Assembly: GCF_900110955.1 (NCBI RefSeq)
Contig: NZ_FOFR01000012.1
Span: 1 to 64,000 of the forward strand
From: Lentzea xinjiangensis
GTDB taxonomy: Bacteria > Actinomycetota > Actinomycetes > Mycobacteriales > Pseudonocardiaceae
DNA: 64,000 nucleotides
Direction: 5' to 3'
Of this stretch, positions 23,653 through 31,745 are shown piece by piece. The number at the start of each line of letters is the position of its first letter. The stretch's first letter is position 1. The translations under genes were made by a program, and so were the position numbers. The notes below the pieces were generated by a model, which saw only the letters and a list, made by a program, of their open reading frames with translations, did not search any database and was not told the origin of the DNA.

Positions 23653-25164
23653 GTGGGCGGCAGTGCGAGCACGCAACAACGGGTGCTGGACGTGGTGCTG
23701 TCCTTCGCCGAAGACGACACCCTCCCCGATCTCCTCCGTCACGTCGTCGAGTCCGCGTGCGAGCTGGTCGGAGCTCCCCACGGCGCGCTCGCCGTGATCA
23801 ACGGGCACCGCGAGCTGACCGAGTTCACCGCTCGGCAGGACGGACAGGTCCACGTCACCGAGGGCGATCCGCGCTCGATCGGCGCGGCGGACTTCCTCGG
23901 TGCGCCCGTCGAGGTCGGCGGCGAGGCCTTCGGCACCCTCTTCCTGTCCGGCAAGGCCGAGTTCAGCGACCAGGACCGCGCCGTCGTCACCGCGCTGGCC
24001 ACGGCGGCGGGCTCGGCCATCGAGCACCTGTGCCGGTACGAGCGGGCGCGCCGGCGTGAGGTGTGGTTGCGCGCCGCCGCCGAGGTCACCAAGGACCTGC
24101 TGATGGGCACTGCCGGCCGGGACGCGCTCTACCTCGTCGCGACGACGGCGCGCAGGACGGCCAGGGCCGAGTCCGCCGCGCTCGTGCTGCCGGACCACAA
24201 CGGCGACCTCGTCGTCGAGGTGACCGACGGCGGGGCCTTCGACGCCGAGGGCATGCGCGTGCACAGGGAGGGCACGGCCAGCTACCGGGTCTACGAGTCG
24301 GGGCGGTCCGAGTGCCTGGCGGAGGGCACGGTGCCGGCGGTTCCGGGGCCGTGCGTCGTCGTTCCGCTCAGAGTGGGTGACCGGACGATCGGCGTGCTGG
24401 TCGTGGCCAAGCCGAGGGGGGAGCCCGGCTTCGACGATCCCGAGCCGGTCGAGGCCTTCGCCGCGCAGGCCGCGCTCGTCCTCGAGTTCACGCGGGCGCG
24501 GGCCGACACCGAGCGGCTCGCGGTGCTGGAGGAGCGGGACCGGATCGCGCGGGACCTGCACGACCTGGTGATCCAGCGGTTGTTCGGGCTCGGCCTGGGC
24601 TTGCAGGGGCTGACCGGCTCCGGTGCCGGGCACCGGCTCACCGGGCGGATCAGCGAGTTCGTGGAGGAGGTCGACCGCACGATCCGCGAGATCCGCCGCA
24701 GCATCTTCTCGCTGCAGGAACCGCCGGCCGGGAGCACGAGCCTGCGCGGCCAGCTGCTCAACGCCGTGCACGAGTCCGCGCGGATGCTCGGGTTCGAGCC
24801 GGACGTGTCGCTGGAGGGGCCGCTGGACAGCGTCGTGCCGGACCCGCTGCGGCCGGACCTGCTGGCCACGCTGAGGGAGGCGCTCGCGAACGTCGTGCGG
24901 CACGCCAGGGCGAGGCACGTCGCGGTCGTCGTCAGCGTCAACCGCACGATGACCCGCCTGGAGCTCACCGTCACCGACGACGGCCGGGGCTTGCCGTTGG
25001 CTGACGATCCCGGCGGCGGCCCCCACCGCGCGGGCGGGCTCGCCAACATGGCGGCTCGGGCGCGGCGCCACCACGGGGACTGCGCGGTGGACTCGGTACC
25101 CGGCGCGGGGGTGCGCGTCACCTGGTTCGTCCCGCTGGAGCTGCAGGAGGTGACATGGCGATAG
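23653..25164 (+). CDS. DevS/DosS-like GAF sensor histidine kinase
   Basis: This is a 503-residue soluble kinase. Two GAF domains (about 10-130 and 145-285) precede a HisKA_3 dimerisation domain with the phospho-acceptor in RDRIARDLHDLVIQRLFGLG (near residue 302). An HATPase_c domain follows, with LREALANVVRHARA (N box), VTDDGRGLPL (G1) and GGLANMAARARRHHG. DosS-like kinases may bind haem in GAF1; ligands cannot be confirmed by eye here. GTG 23653 is preceded by AAAGGGGTGAAG. The gene overlaps its response regulator by 10 nt. Confidence 0.9.
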   Translation: MGGSASTQQRVLDVVLSFAEDDTLPDLLRHVVESACELVGAPHGALAVINGHRELTEFTARQDGQVHVTEGDPRSIGAADFLGAPVEVGGEAFGTLFLSGKAEFSDQDRAVVTALATAAGSAIEHLCRYERARRREVWLRAAAEVTKDLLMGTAGRDALYLVATTARRTARAESAALVLPDHNGDLVVEVTDGGAFDAEGMRVHREGTASYRVYESGRSECLAEGTVPAVPGPCVVVPLRVGDRTIGVLVVAKPRGEPGFDDPEPVEAFAAQAALVLEFTRARADTERLAVLEERDRIARDLHDLVIQRLFGLGLGLQGLTGSGAGHRLTGRISEFVEEVDRTIREIRRSIFSLQEPPAGSTSLRGQLLNAVHESARMLGFEPDVSLEGPLDSVVPDPLRPDLLATLREALANVVRHARARHVAVVVSVNRTMTRLELTVTDDGRGLPLADDPGGGPHRAGGLANMAARARRHHGDCAVDSVPGAGVRVTWFVPLELQEVTWR

Positions 25165-25808
25165 CGGTGCTCTTGGTGGACGACCACGAGATCGTGCGGC
25201 GCGGGCTGGTGCAGTTGCTGGCGCAGGCGAACGACATCACGGTCGTGGGGCAGGCGGACAGCGCGACGGCGGCGGTCGCGCAGGCGCCGCGGCTCAGGCC
25301 CGACGTGGCGATCATCGACGTCCGGTTGCCCGACGGCGATGGCGTCACGGTGTGCCGGGAGATCAGGAGCCTGGTGCAGCCGCCGCCGGCGTGCCTGATG
25401 CTCACGTCCTACTCGGACGACGAGGCGCTGTTCGGCGCGATCATGGCGGGCGCGTCCGGGTACATGCTCAAGGAGGTCTCCGGCAACGACCTCCTCGCCG
25501 CGGTCCGCACGCTCGCCGACGGCGGGTCGCTGCTGCACGCCGGCGTCACGGCGTCCGTTCTGCGACGGCTCAGGGGCGGGGCCGAGGAAGATCCGCGCTA
25601 CGCCGCGCTGAGCCCGCGGGAACGCCGGATCCTCGACCTCATCGCCGAGGGCATGACCAACCGGCAGATCGCCAACCGGCTCTTCCTCGCCGAGAAGACC
25701 GTGAAGAACTACGTGTCCTCGCTCCTGCACAAGCTCGGGTTCGACCGCCGCACCGAGGCGGGCGTCTACGCGGCCCGGCGCAGGCGCGCCCACCCCGGCA
25801 CCTGCTGA
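25155..25808 (+). CDS. NarL/DevR-family response regulator
   Basis: This is a 217-residue DNA-binding regulator. The receiver domain has DDH at its start, the phospho-accepting Asp in VAIIDVRLPDGDGV (near residue 55), the conserved Thr/Ser in LMLTSYS, and Lys in YMLKEVSG. The C-terminal LuxR helix-turn-helix reads LSPRERRILDLIAEGMTNRQIANRLFLAEKTVKNYVS. It partners the GAF kinase just upstream, whose last 10 nt it overlaps. Homologues control hypoxia/NO or metabolic-shutdown responses. A self-target is possible but no site was identified. Confidence 0.92.
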   Translation: MAIAVLLVDDHEIVRRGLVQLLAQANDITVVGQADSATAAVAQAPRLRPDVAIIDVRLPDGDGVTVCREIRSLVQPPPACLMLTSYSDDEALFGAIMAGASGYMLKEVSGNDLLAAVRTLADGGSLLHAGVTASVLRRLRGGAEEDPRYAALSPRERRILDLIAEGMTNRQIANRLFLAEKTVKNYVSSLLHKLGFDRRTEAGVYAARRRRAHPGTC

Positions 25809-25862
25809 GCGGAAGGGGTACCGGCCGTCGTTCCGGCCGGTACCCCCGCTCGTGCTACCGGC

Positions 25863-27395
25863 TCACCAGCCGAGCCGAGCCGCCAGCTCCCTGGCCCGCT
25901 CCAGCGGACCGGCCTGCCGCTGACCCGGTTCCGGCAGCGGAACGCCGGGGCAGGACAGGTCGCCCGGCGGCGTCACGCGGTCGACGAGGTAGCGCTCGAC
26001 GACGTCGTTGACGCAGGCGTTGTCGAAGCCGTAGATGCCGTGGTCACCCTCGTCCTGCACCGTCAGCATCCGCGAGCCCGCGAACCCGGCGTGCGCCTTG
26101 CGGGCGCCCTCGATCGGTGTCGGCGCGTCCCGCTCGGACTGCACCATCAGCGTCGGAGCCACGCCGATTCCGTTGGGGCGCTTGAGGTTGACGTTTGGGC
26201 GGTCCCAGTGGGCGCAGGGGCCCATCACCTGGTAGTAGCCCACCAGCGGCCACTTGGCGCCGTCCTGCGCCGCGTCGCGTTCCAGGTACCGGCGGCCACC
26301 GCGGAACGGCGTGTCGTTGCAGAGGATGGAGAGCTGCGTGGCGGTCGTCGCGTCGGGGTAGCTCGCCTGTGCGCCGAGCTGCGCGGGCACCGCACCTGCC
26401 AGCTCGGCCAGCTTCCGCGCGGCGGCGTCGAACGAGTACTTGCTGTAGAGGCCCTGGGCCAGCGTGAGGTCCAGGACGGGCGGGTAGTACGTGCCTTCCG
26501 GCAGCGTGACGGGCTGCTCGCCGAGCCTGGCCCGCGTCCGCTCGTAGGTCTGCCGCACCTCCTCCGCCGTCTTGCCGAGGTGGTAGACGCTGTCGTGCTT
26601 CGCCACCCACGGCAGGAAGTCGACGCGGAAGCGCCGCTCGAACCCCATGCCGAAGTCGCCGAACACCGTCTGCCACGGCGCGGTGAAGTCGACGTTGGAG
26701 TCGAGCACGATCTTGTCGAGCGTCTTCGGGAAGTAGGTGGCGTAGTAGGCGCCCATCCAGCTACCACCGGAGTAGCCGAGCCAGTCGACCTTCTTGTGCC
26801 CCAGCACCTGCCGCAGCAGGTCGAGGTCCTTCACGGTCTGCTCGGTCGTGACGTACCGGCCGAACTCGCCGGACTTGGTCTGGCAGAACTGGGCCTGCAG
26901 CTCCATGCCGCGGTGGATCAGGTCCAGGTTCGCCCTGCTGCGGTCGCGCGGGTCCGTCGCGCCGAGCGTGTCGAACCCGCCGCAGGTGACGTTGTTGCTC
27001 GCCCCCGTTCCCCGCACGTCGATGCCGTAGATCTCGGCGTTCTCGCTGAGCTTCGGCCGTTCGAGGTAGAGCAGCGGCATCGTGCGGCCCGCGCCGCCGG
27101 GACCGCCGGGGTTGGTGAAGACGGCGGTCTTCGCCTCACCGCCGCGGGGAACCGTGCGGCTGACGGCAATGGTGATGGTCTTGCCGTTGCCCGGGTCGTT
27201 CCAGTCCATGGGTGCGGTGAAAGTGCCGCACTCCAGGCGCTCGGCGCCGGGCGGGAAGCCGGGCGGGACCGGGTCGAAGCACCTCTGCCACCGGATCTCC
27301 TGCCGGGCGAACGTGCCGGCCTGCGCCTGCGGTGCGACGAGCAGTGAGGTCGCCGTCGCGACGGCCAGCGCCGCCGCGATCTTCTTGCGGTGCAT
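25863..27395 (-). CDS. Secreted alpha/beta-hydrolase peptidase (tripeptidyl aminopeptidase-like), copy A
   Basis: This is a 510-residue exported enzyme. The signal peptide MHRKKIAAALAVATATSLLVAPQAQA is cleaved after AQA. The hydrolase core has VFTNPGGPGGAGR (oxyanion), DWLGYSGGSWMGAYYA (Ser nucleophile), MVQSERDAPTP (Asp) and GDHGIYGFDN (His). The TAP-like C-terminal region near PFRGGRRYLERD is characteristic of the SlpD/SlpE and tripeptidyl aminopeptidase family. It should remove short peptides from protein N-termini outside the cell. It lies 12 nt downstream of a close paralogue, so it is a tandem duplicate and probably cotranscribed. Confidence 0.9.
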   Translation of the reverse strand: MHRKKIAAALAVATATSLLVAPQAQAGTFARQEIRWQRCFDPVPPGFPPGAERLECGTFTAPMDWNDPGNGKTITIAVSRTVPRGGEAKTAVFTNPGGPGGAGRTMPLLYLERPKLSENAEIYGIDVRGTGASNNVTCGGFDTLGATDPRDRSRANLDLIHRGMELQAQFCQTKSGEFGRYVTTEQTVKDLDLLRQVLGHKKVDWLGYSGGSWMGAYYATYFPKTLDKIVLDSNVDFTAPWQTVFGDFGMGFERRFRVDFLPWVAKHDSVYHLGKTAEEVRQTYERTRARLGEQPVTLPEGTYYPPVLDLTLAQGLYSKYSFDAAARKLAELAGAVPAQLGAQASYPDATTATQLSILCNDTPFRGGRRYLERDAAQDGAKWPLVGYYQVMGPCAHWDRPNVNLKRPNGIGVAPTLMVQSERDAPTPIEGARKAHAGFAGSRMLTVQDEGDHGIYGFDNACVNDVVERYLVDRVTPPGDLSCPGVPLPEPGQRQAGPLERARELAARLGW

Positions 27396-27407
27396 GCTTT
27401 CTCCCTC

Positions 27408-28943
27408 CTACCAGCCGAGCTGGGTGGCGATCCGGTTAGCCTTCGTGAGCGGGTTGCCCGCGGTCTCACCGGGCGCGGGGAGCGGAACTCCCGGGCACGT
27501 CAGGTCCTTGGTGGGCGTGATGCCGTCGACGAGGTAGCGCTCGACGACGTCGTTGACGCAGGCGTTGCCGAACCCGTAGATGCCGTGGTCGCCCTCGTCC
27601 TCGACGGTGAGCAGCACCGAGTTCTTGAAGTTCCGGTGCGCCTGCCTCGCTGCTTCGAGCGAGGTCGCCGGGTCGCGCACCGACTGCACCATCAGCGTCG
27701 GCGCGATGCCGATCCCGGTGGGCTGCTTCAGGTTCACGTTCGGCCGGTCCCAGAACGCGCAGATGCCGGTGATCTGCGTGTAGCCGACGAGCGGCCACTT
27801 GGCGCCGTCGCGGGTGCCGTCGCGCTCCAGGTACCTCCGGCCGCCCCTGAACGGGGTGTCGTTGCAGAGGATCGAGTAGCCGGTGCCGGTCTGGGCGTCC
27901 GGGTAGCTCGCCAGCGCGGACATCTGCGCGGGTACCGCGCCGGCGAGCTCCGCGAACGTCTGCGCCGCGCCCGCGAAGGAGTCCTTGCTGTACAGGGCCG
28001 TCCGCAGGAGGAGGTCGAGCGCCGGACCGTTGTACACGCCCTCCGGCCGCGTCACGGGTTGTTCGTTCAGCTTCGCCCGAGTGCGTTCGTAGGACTGGCG
28101 AACCTCTTCACCGGTCTTGCCGAGGTGGTAGACGCTGTCGTACTTCGCCACCCACGGCAGGAAGTCGACGCGGAACCGGCGTTCGAAGGCCATGCCCCAG
28201 TCGTCGAAGTGGGTCTGCCACGGCGCGGTGAACTCGGCGTTGGAGTCCAGCACGATCTTGTCGAGCGTCTTCGGGAAGTAGGTGGCGTAGTAGGCGCCCA
28301 TCCAGCTACCGCCGGAGTAGCCGAGCCAGCTCACCTTCTGCTTGCCGAGCAGCTGGCGCAGCAGGTCGAGGTCCTTCACGGTCTGCTCGGTGGTGACGTA
28401 CCGGCCGAACTCGCCCGACTTGGCCTGGCAGAACTTGGCCTGCAGCTCCATCGCGCCGTAGAGCAGGTCGAGGTTGGCCTTGCTGCGGTCGCGCGGGTCG
28501 GCCTGCCCGTCGGCGGTGAAGCCGCCGCACGTGACGTTGCTGCTCGCGCCGGTACCGCGCACGTCGATGCCGATGATCTCGGCGTTCTCGCTGAGCTTCG
28601 GCCGTTCGAGGTAGAGCAGCGGCATCGTGCGGCCGGGACCGCCCGGCCCGCCGGGGTTGGTGAAGACGGTGCTCTTGGCCGTGCCGGTCGCGGGCCGCAG
28701 CCGGCTGACCGCGATGGTGATCGTCTTGCCGTTGCCCTGGTTGTTCCAGTCCATCGGCGCGGTGAAGCTGCCGCACTCCAGCCGTTCCACGCCCGGCGGT
28801 GCTCCGGGCGGCGGCGACGGGACGCACTGCTGCCACGCGATGTCCTGCGTGGTGAACGACGACTGGGCGTGAGCCTGCGGAACGACCAGCAGGCTCGTCG
28901 AGGCGACGACGGCCAGTGCGGCCGCCGCTTTCCTGCGGTGCAT
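27408..28943 (-). CDS. Secreted alpha/beta-hydrolase peptidase (tripeptidyl aminopeptidase-like), copy B
   Basis: This 511-residue paralogue of copy A has the same layout: a signal peptide ending PQAHAQS, then VFTNPGGPGGPGR, LGYSGGSWMGAYYA, MVQSVRDPATS and GDHGIYGFGN. Long stretches are identical to copy A, including the region of the catalytic Ser and the CVNDVVERYLVD tail. Differences cluster in the N-terminal third and in PEGVYNGPALDLLLR, likely affecting the substrate pocket. It is first in the pair, so the promoter is probably in 28944-29085. Both keep the full triad, so both should be active. Confidence 0.9.
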   Translation of the reverse strand: MHRRKAAAALAVVASTSLLVVPQAHAQSSFTTQDIAWQQCVPSPPPGAPPGVERLECGSFTAPMDWNNQGNGKTITIAVSRLRPATGTAKSTVFTNPGGPGGPGRTMPLLYLERPKLSENAEIIGIDVRGTGASSNVTCGGFTADGQADPRDRSKANLDLLYGAMELQAKFCQAKSGEFGRYVTTEQTVKDLDLLRQLLGKQKVSWLGYSGGSWMGAYYATYFPKTLDKIVLDSNAEFTAPWQTHFDDWGMAFERRFRVDFLPWVAKYDSVYHLGKTGEEVRQSYERTRAKLNEQPVTRPEGVYNGPALDLLLRTALYSKDSFAGAAQTFAELAGAVPAQMSALASYPDAQTGTGYSILCNDTPFRGGRRYLERDGTRDGAKWPLVGYTQITGICAFWDRPNVNLKQPTGIGIAPTLMVQSVRDPATSLEAARQAHRNFKNSVLLTVEDEGDHGIYGFGNACVNDVVERYLVDGITPTKDLTCPGVPLPAPGETAGNPLTKANRIATQLGW

Positions 28944-29085
28944 GTCGGTGATCCCCCTTCCGCCGGCCTAACCCGGCCGGCGACCCCACCTCATCGCGAC
29001 ACGGGGTGCCGGAACATCGGCCGTTGGGTGGCAACCGCCTACAACTCTGGTCTTACGCCGACCGCTCAAAACCCGATGACGTTCG

Positions 29086-29385
29086 TCATGCAACGCACCA
29101 GGGCCGCCCCTCGGGTGAGGGACGGCCCTGGTGCGCGGGTGCGCAGGACTGCTTGTAGGAGTACTTCGAGCCGGCCTGCGCGTCGTCCTTGGTGATCGTG
29201 ATCAGGTCAGTCTCGATGTCGCGCTCGGTCTCCCTGCCCTCGATCGCGGCCAGGGCCTGCTCCACGCCCTGCACCTGCTTCGGCGAGGCGTCGAAGCCAA
29301 CCAGGTTCACCGCGTCCGTCCTGCCCGCGTTGCGCAGGCCGGTCGCCGCGCCCCCACCGGTGTTCAGGTCAGTCGCGAACACCCC
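29086..29385 (-). pseudogene. Sugar-ABC substrate-binding protein, C-terminal relic with internal deletion
   Basis: On the minus strand the peptide GVFATDLNTGGGAATGLRNAGR...VNLVGFDASPKQV is the C-terminal lobe of ribose/fructose-type periplasmic binding proteins. It then jumps directly to GVEQALAAIEGRETE...DLITITKDD, skipping the roughly 20 residues that normally follow, and ends in YSYKQSC. There is no start codon, signal peptide or N-terminal lobe. The fragment begins exactly where the ATPase relic stops resembling an ATPase. The product would be non-functional. Confidence 0.8.
29095..29134. terminator. Terminator hairpin at end of sugar-importer relic
   Basis: GCACCAGGGCCG (29095-29106) pairs with CGGCCCTGGTGC (29123-29134); one mismatch is followed by three more pairs. 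It is placed where the lacI-manA transcript would end on the minus strand, and lies inside the residual reading frame of the binding-protein fragment, which indicates that the frame no longer ends at its native stop. Confidence 0.7.
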
Positions 29386-29492
29386 AGCGACACGACCTCG
29401 CCGGGGTACGCGGTGAACGAGGCACCGCGGAGAGCTTCCACGGTGCCGTAGTGCTCGACCAGCCCCCGCGCCTCGAGCAGCGGCTCGCTCAC
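29364..29492 (-). pseudogene. Sugar-ABC ATPase, N-terminal relic (about 37 residues)
   Basis: A GTG at 29492 overlaps the manA stop by 4 nt (GTGA). The peptide reads VSEPLLEARGLVEHYGTVEA... up to PGEVVSL, the start of a sugar-type ABC ATPase just before the Walker A loop. Then comes a junction into binding-protein sequence in another frame and a stop at 29364. The Walker A, signature and Walker B regions are missing. The intact coupling to manA shows the importer was once the third gene of the lacI-manA operon. Confidence 0.82.
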
Positions 29493-30520
29493 GGCGAGAC
29501 GTCCTCCACGGCGGACAGGACGGGCGGACGGCAGCGGATCGCCACCAGGTCACCGGTCAGCCCCAGCTCGCCCGCCGCGTGCGGCACGACGACGGTGCTG
29601 CCCTTGCGGACCTCCAGCGCGCCGAGCTGGCCGGACCCCTCCAGCACCACGAGCACGGAGAACGACGGCTCCAGCGCGAAGGAGCCCTCGACGTGCAGGC
29701 GGTCGGCCTGGAAGAACGGGTTGGCGTCGTCGCCGAGCAGGTCGACCGACGGCGCCCACTTCTCGGACGTCTGCCGCACGAGCCGGTCGAGCCGGCCGCC
29801 CCAGCCGTGCCGGTCCACGCAGTCCAGCGCGACGTCGTAGCCGAGGCCGAGGTGGCCGATGTCGGCGTTGGCGAGGAAACCCTGCCACTCCAACGTCACC
29901 GAGAAGTCCGTGGGCTGCTGCAACTCGACGATGAACACGCCTTCGCCGATCGCGTGCGGCACTCCGGCGGGGACGAAGACCGTGTCGCCCGGCCGGACGC
30001 AGACGGGGTTCAGCGCCTGCAACATCGCCTCGGTGTCCTGGTTGGCGACCCAGTCCGCGACGGTCCGCGCTGGCACGTCGTCGCGGAATCCGATGTAGAC
30101 GGTCGGGTTCTGGCCGGTCGTGCCGACCACGATCCACGCCTCCGTCTTGCCGTGGCGGCAGTTCAGGTGCGAGGACGCGAAGGCGTTCGACGGGTGGCAG
30201 TGCACCGGCAGGCGCTGGCCCGCGTCGAGCAGCTTGACGAGCAACGCCGTGTCGGCGCCGAACTTCGCCACGTGCTCGGGGCCGAGCCACCCCGCGGGGT
30301 CCGCCTCGACGGCCTCCCGCAGCAGGACGCCGTTCGGCAACGTGGTCAACCCGGCGTCGCTGCGACCGTAGAGCGTCGTCGTCGACGCCACCCAGTCCTC
30401 AGGGCCGAAGTCGCCGCTCGTGCCACCTCGCAACGCGGCGATCGCCTCGCCGCCGCGGTAGAACTGCTTCGGCTGGTTGGCCGGCAGGTTGACAGGCTGG
30501 TGGAGCACACCAGAACTCAC
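29489..30520 (-). CDS. manA: Mannose-6-phosphate isomerase, class I
   Basis: This is a 343-residue zinc enzyme converting mannose-6-phosphate to fructose-6-phosphate. The metal-binding HCHPSNAFA (near 113) and KTEAWIVVG, the PGDTVFVPAGVPHAIG cupin motif, and a C-terminal cupin (GSTVVVPHAAGELGL) fit the family. The GTG start overlaps the stop of the LacI gene by 4 nt, and its own stop overlaps the ATPase relic start. So lacI-manA-importer was a coupled operon. It channels mannose released by the GH47/GH92 mannosidases into glycolysis. Confidence 0.93.
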   Translation of the reverse strand: MSSGVLHQPVNLPANQPKQFYRGGEAIAALRGGTSGDFGPEDWVASTTTLYGRSDAGLTTLPNGVLLREAVEADPAGWLGPEHVAKFGADTALLVKLLDAGQRLPVHCHPSNAFASSHLNCRHGKTEAWIVVGTTGQNPTVYIGFRDDVPARTVADWVANQDTEAMLQALNPVCVRPGDTVFVPAGVPHAIGEGVFIVELQQPTDFSVTLEWQGFLANADIGHLGLGYDVALDCVDRHGWGGRLDRLVRQTSEKWAPSVDLLGDDANPFFQADRLHVEGSFALEPSFSVLVVLEGSGQLGALEVRKGSTVVVPHAAGELGLTGDLVAIRCRPPVLSAVEDVSP

Positions 30521-31560
30521 GCGTGGACCTCCCCGGATCCTCGTGGCACCAAACGCACCGGCAGCACGACGCGGCGCGGTGGCGAGTTGTCGCCGTCCAA
30601 TCGGGCGAACAACAAATCCGTGGCCGCCTTGCCGAGCGCGCTCGCGTCGTGCGCGATCACGGTCACCGGCGGCGACAGCAGGTCGGCGAGCTCGAAGTCG
30701 TCGAAGCCCACCAGCGCGGGCCGTTCGGCGGTGCCGGCGAGCGCGCGCAGGATGTGCACGGTGATGCGGTTGTTGCCCGCCACGACCGCCGTCGCGGGCT
30801 CACGGATGCTTTGCAGCCGCTGCAACGTGGTCGCCACGCTGCTCTCGTCGTGCGGCCCCATCGCCACGAGCTCCTCGTGGTAGCCGATGCCCGCCCGCAC
30901 GCACCCCTCGCGGTAGCCGCGCAGGCGCTCGTTGGCGGTGAAGATGTCCGGCGCGTCCCCGAGGAACGCGATGCGGCGGTGCCCGTGCGAGGCGAGGTGG
31001 GTGACGGCCTCGACGGTGCCGCCGATGTTGTCCACCAGCACGGTGTCGGCCACGACGTCGCCCGCGGGCCGGTCCAGGAACACCACGGGCGTGCCCGCGC
31101 GCATCTCCGGCACCAGGTAGCTGTGCTGCAGCCCGGCGGGCACGATCAGCAGGCCGTCGACCCTGCGGCTGCAGAACTCCAGCGCGAGCTCCCGCTCACG
31201 CCCGGGATCCTCGTCCGACGACCCGGAGATCACCTGCCTGCCGCGCAAACGGGCGATTTCCTCGACAGCGCGCGTCACCCCGGAGTAGAACGGGTTGCCG
31301 ACGTCCTCCAGCACGAGCCCGATCGTGCCGGTGGACGAGCCCCGGCGCAGGTTGCGGGCGCTCAGGTTCCGCCGGAACCCGAGCTGGTCGATGGCCGCGA
31401 GCACGCGCTCGGCGGTGGACGGGTGGACGCCCGGTTCGTCGTTGACCACGCGTGAGACGGTCTTGATGCTCACACCCGCCAGCCGCGCGACGTCGTTCAT
31501 CGTCGCGCGACGGACCTTGCGCTGACCGGCCACCGGTCCGCTGGGGGACAACGTTGTCAT
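30517..31560 (-). CDS. LacI-family transcriptional regulator of the mannosyl-glycan locus
   Basis: This is a 347-residue repressor. The helix-turn-helix is NDVARLAGVSIKTVSRVVND (about 22-41) with the hinge AARNLRRGSSTGTIG-type segment, followed by a periplasmic-binding-protein-like effector domain (GLVLEDVGNPFYSGVTRAVEE...). It is divergent from GH47 and heads the manA operon through a GTGA overlap. A perfect LacI-type palindrome covers its own start codon and a near copy precedes GH47, so autoregulation and control of the mannosidase gene are likely. A mannose- or manno-oligosaccharide-type inducer is inferred. Confidence 0.92.
   Translation of the reverse strand: MTTLSPSGPVAGQRKVRRATMNDVARLAGVSIKTVSRVVNDEPGVHPSTAERVLAAIDQLGFRRNLSARNLRRGSSTGTIGLVLEDVGNPFYSGVTRAVEEIARLRGRQVISGSSDEDPGRERELALEFCSRRVDGLLIVPAGLQHSYLVPEMRAGTPVVFLDRPAGDVVADTVLVDNIGGTVEAVTHLASHGHRRIAFLGDAPDIFTANERLRGYREGCVRAGIGYHEELVAMGPHDESSVATTLQRLQSIREPATAVVAGNNRITVHILRALAGTAERPALVGFDDFELADLLSPPVTVIAHDASALGKAATDLLFARLDGDNSPPRRVVLPVRLVPRGSGEVHA
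31547..31558. promoter_or_regulatory. LacI-type operator at lacI start codon
   Basis: GACAACGTTGTC is a perfect 12-bp palindrome with a central CG, the usual form of LacI-family operators. It overlaps the first base of the lacI ATG (31558-31560), so binding would block elongation or initiation of its own operon. Confidence 0.7.
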
Positions 31561-31712
31561 AGTGGCCGTATCTCACCTCGGCTTTACGGCCTTGTCAACC
31601 ATTTCGTAACCGGTCAAGCGCCCCTCGAACCGGACCTGGGTGTCCGGAACGAGACAAGTGGCGGCGGTGGCCTTGACCTCCACCGTGTGCTCTCCGCAAG
31701 GATCTGGTCACG

Positions 31713-31724
31713 GACAGCGTTGTC
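31713..31724. promoter_or_regulatory. LacI-type operator upstream of GH47
   Basis: GACAGCGTTGTC differs from the lacI site by one base and lies 21 nt before the GH47 ATG at 31746. The pair of sites flanks the divergent promoter region 31561-31745 and could allow looping. Confidence 0.6.
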
Positions 31725-31745
31725 AGCTCGAGGGGAGCACAGCTC

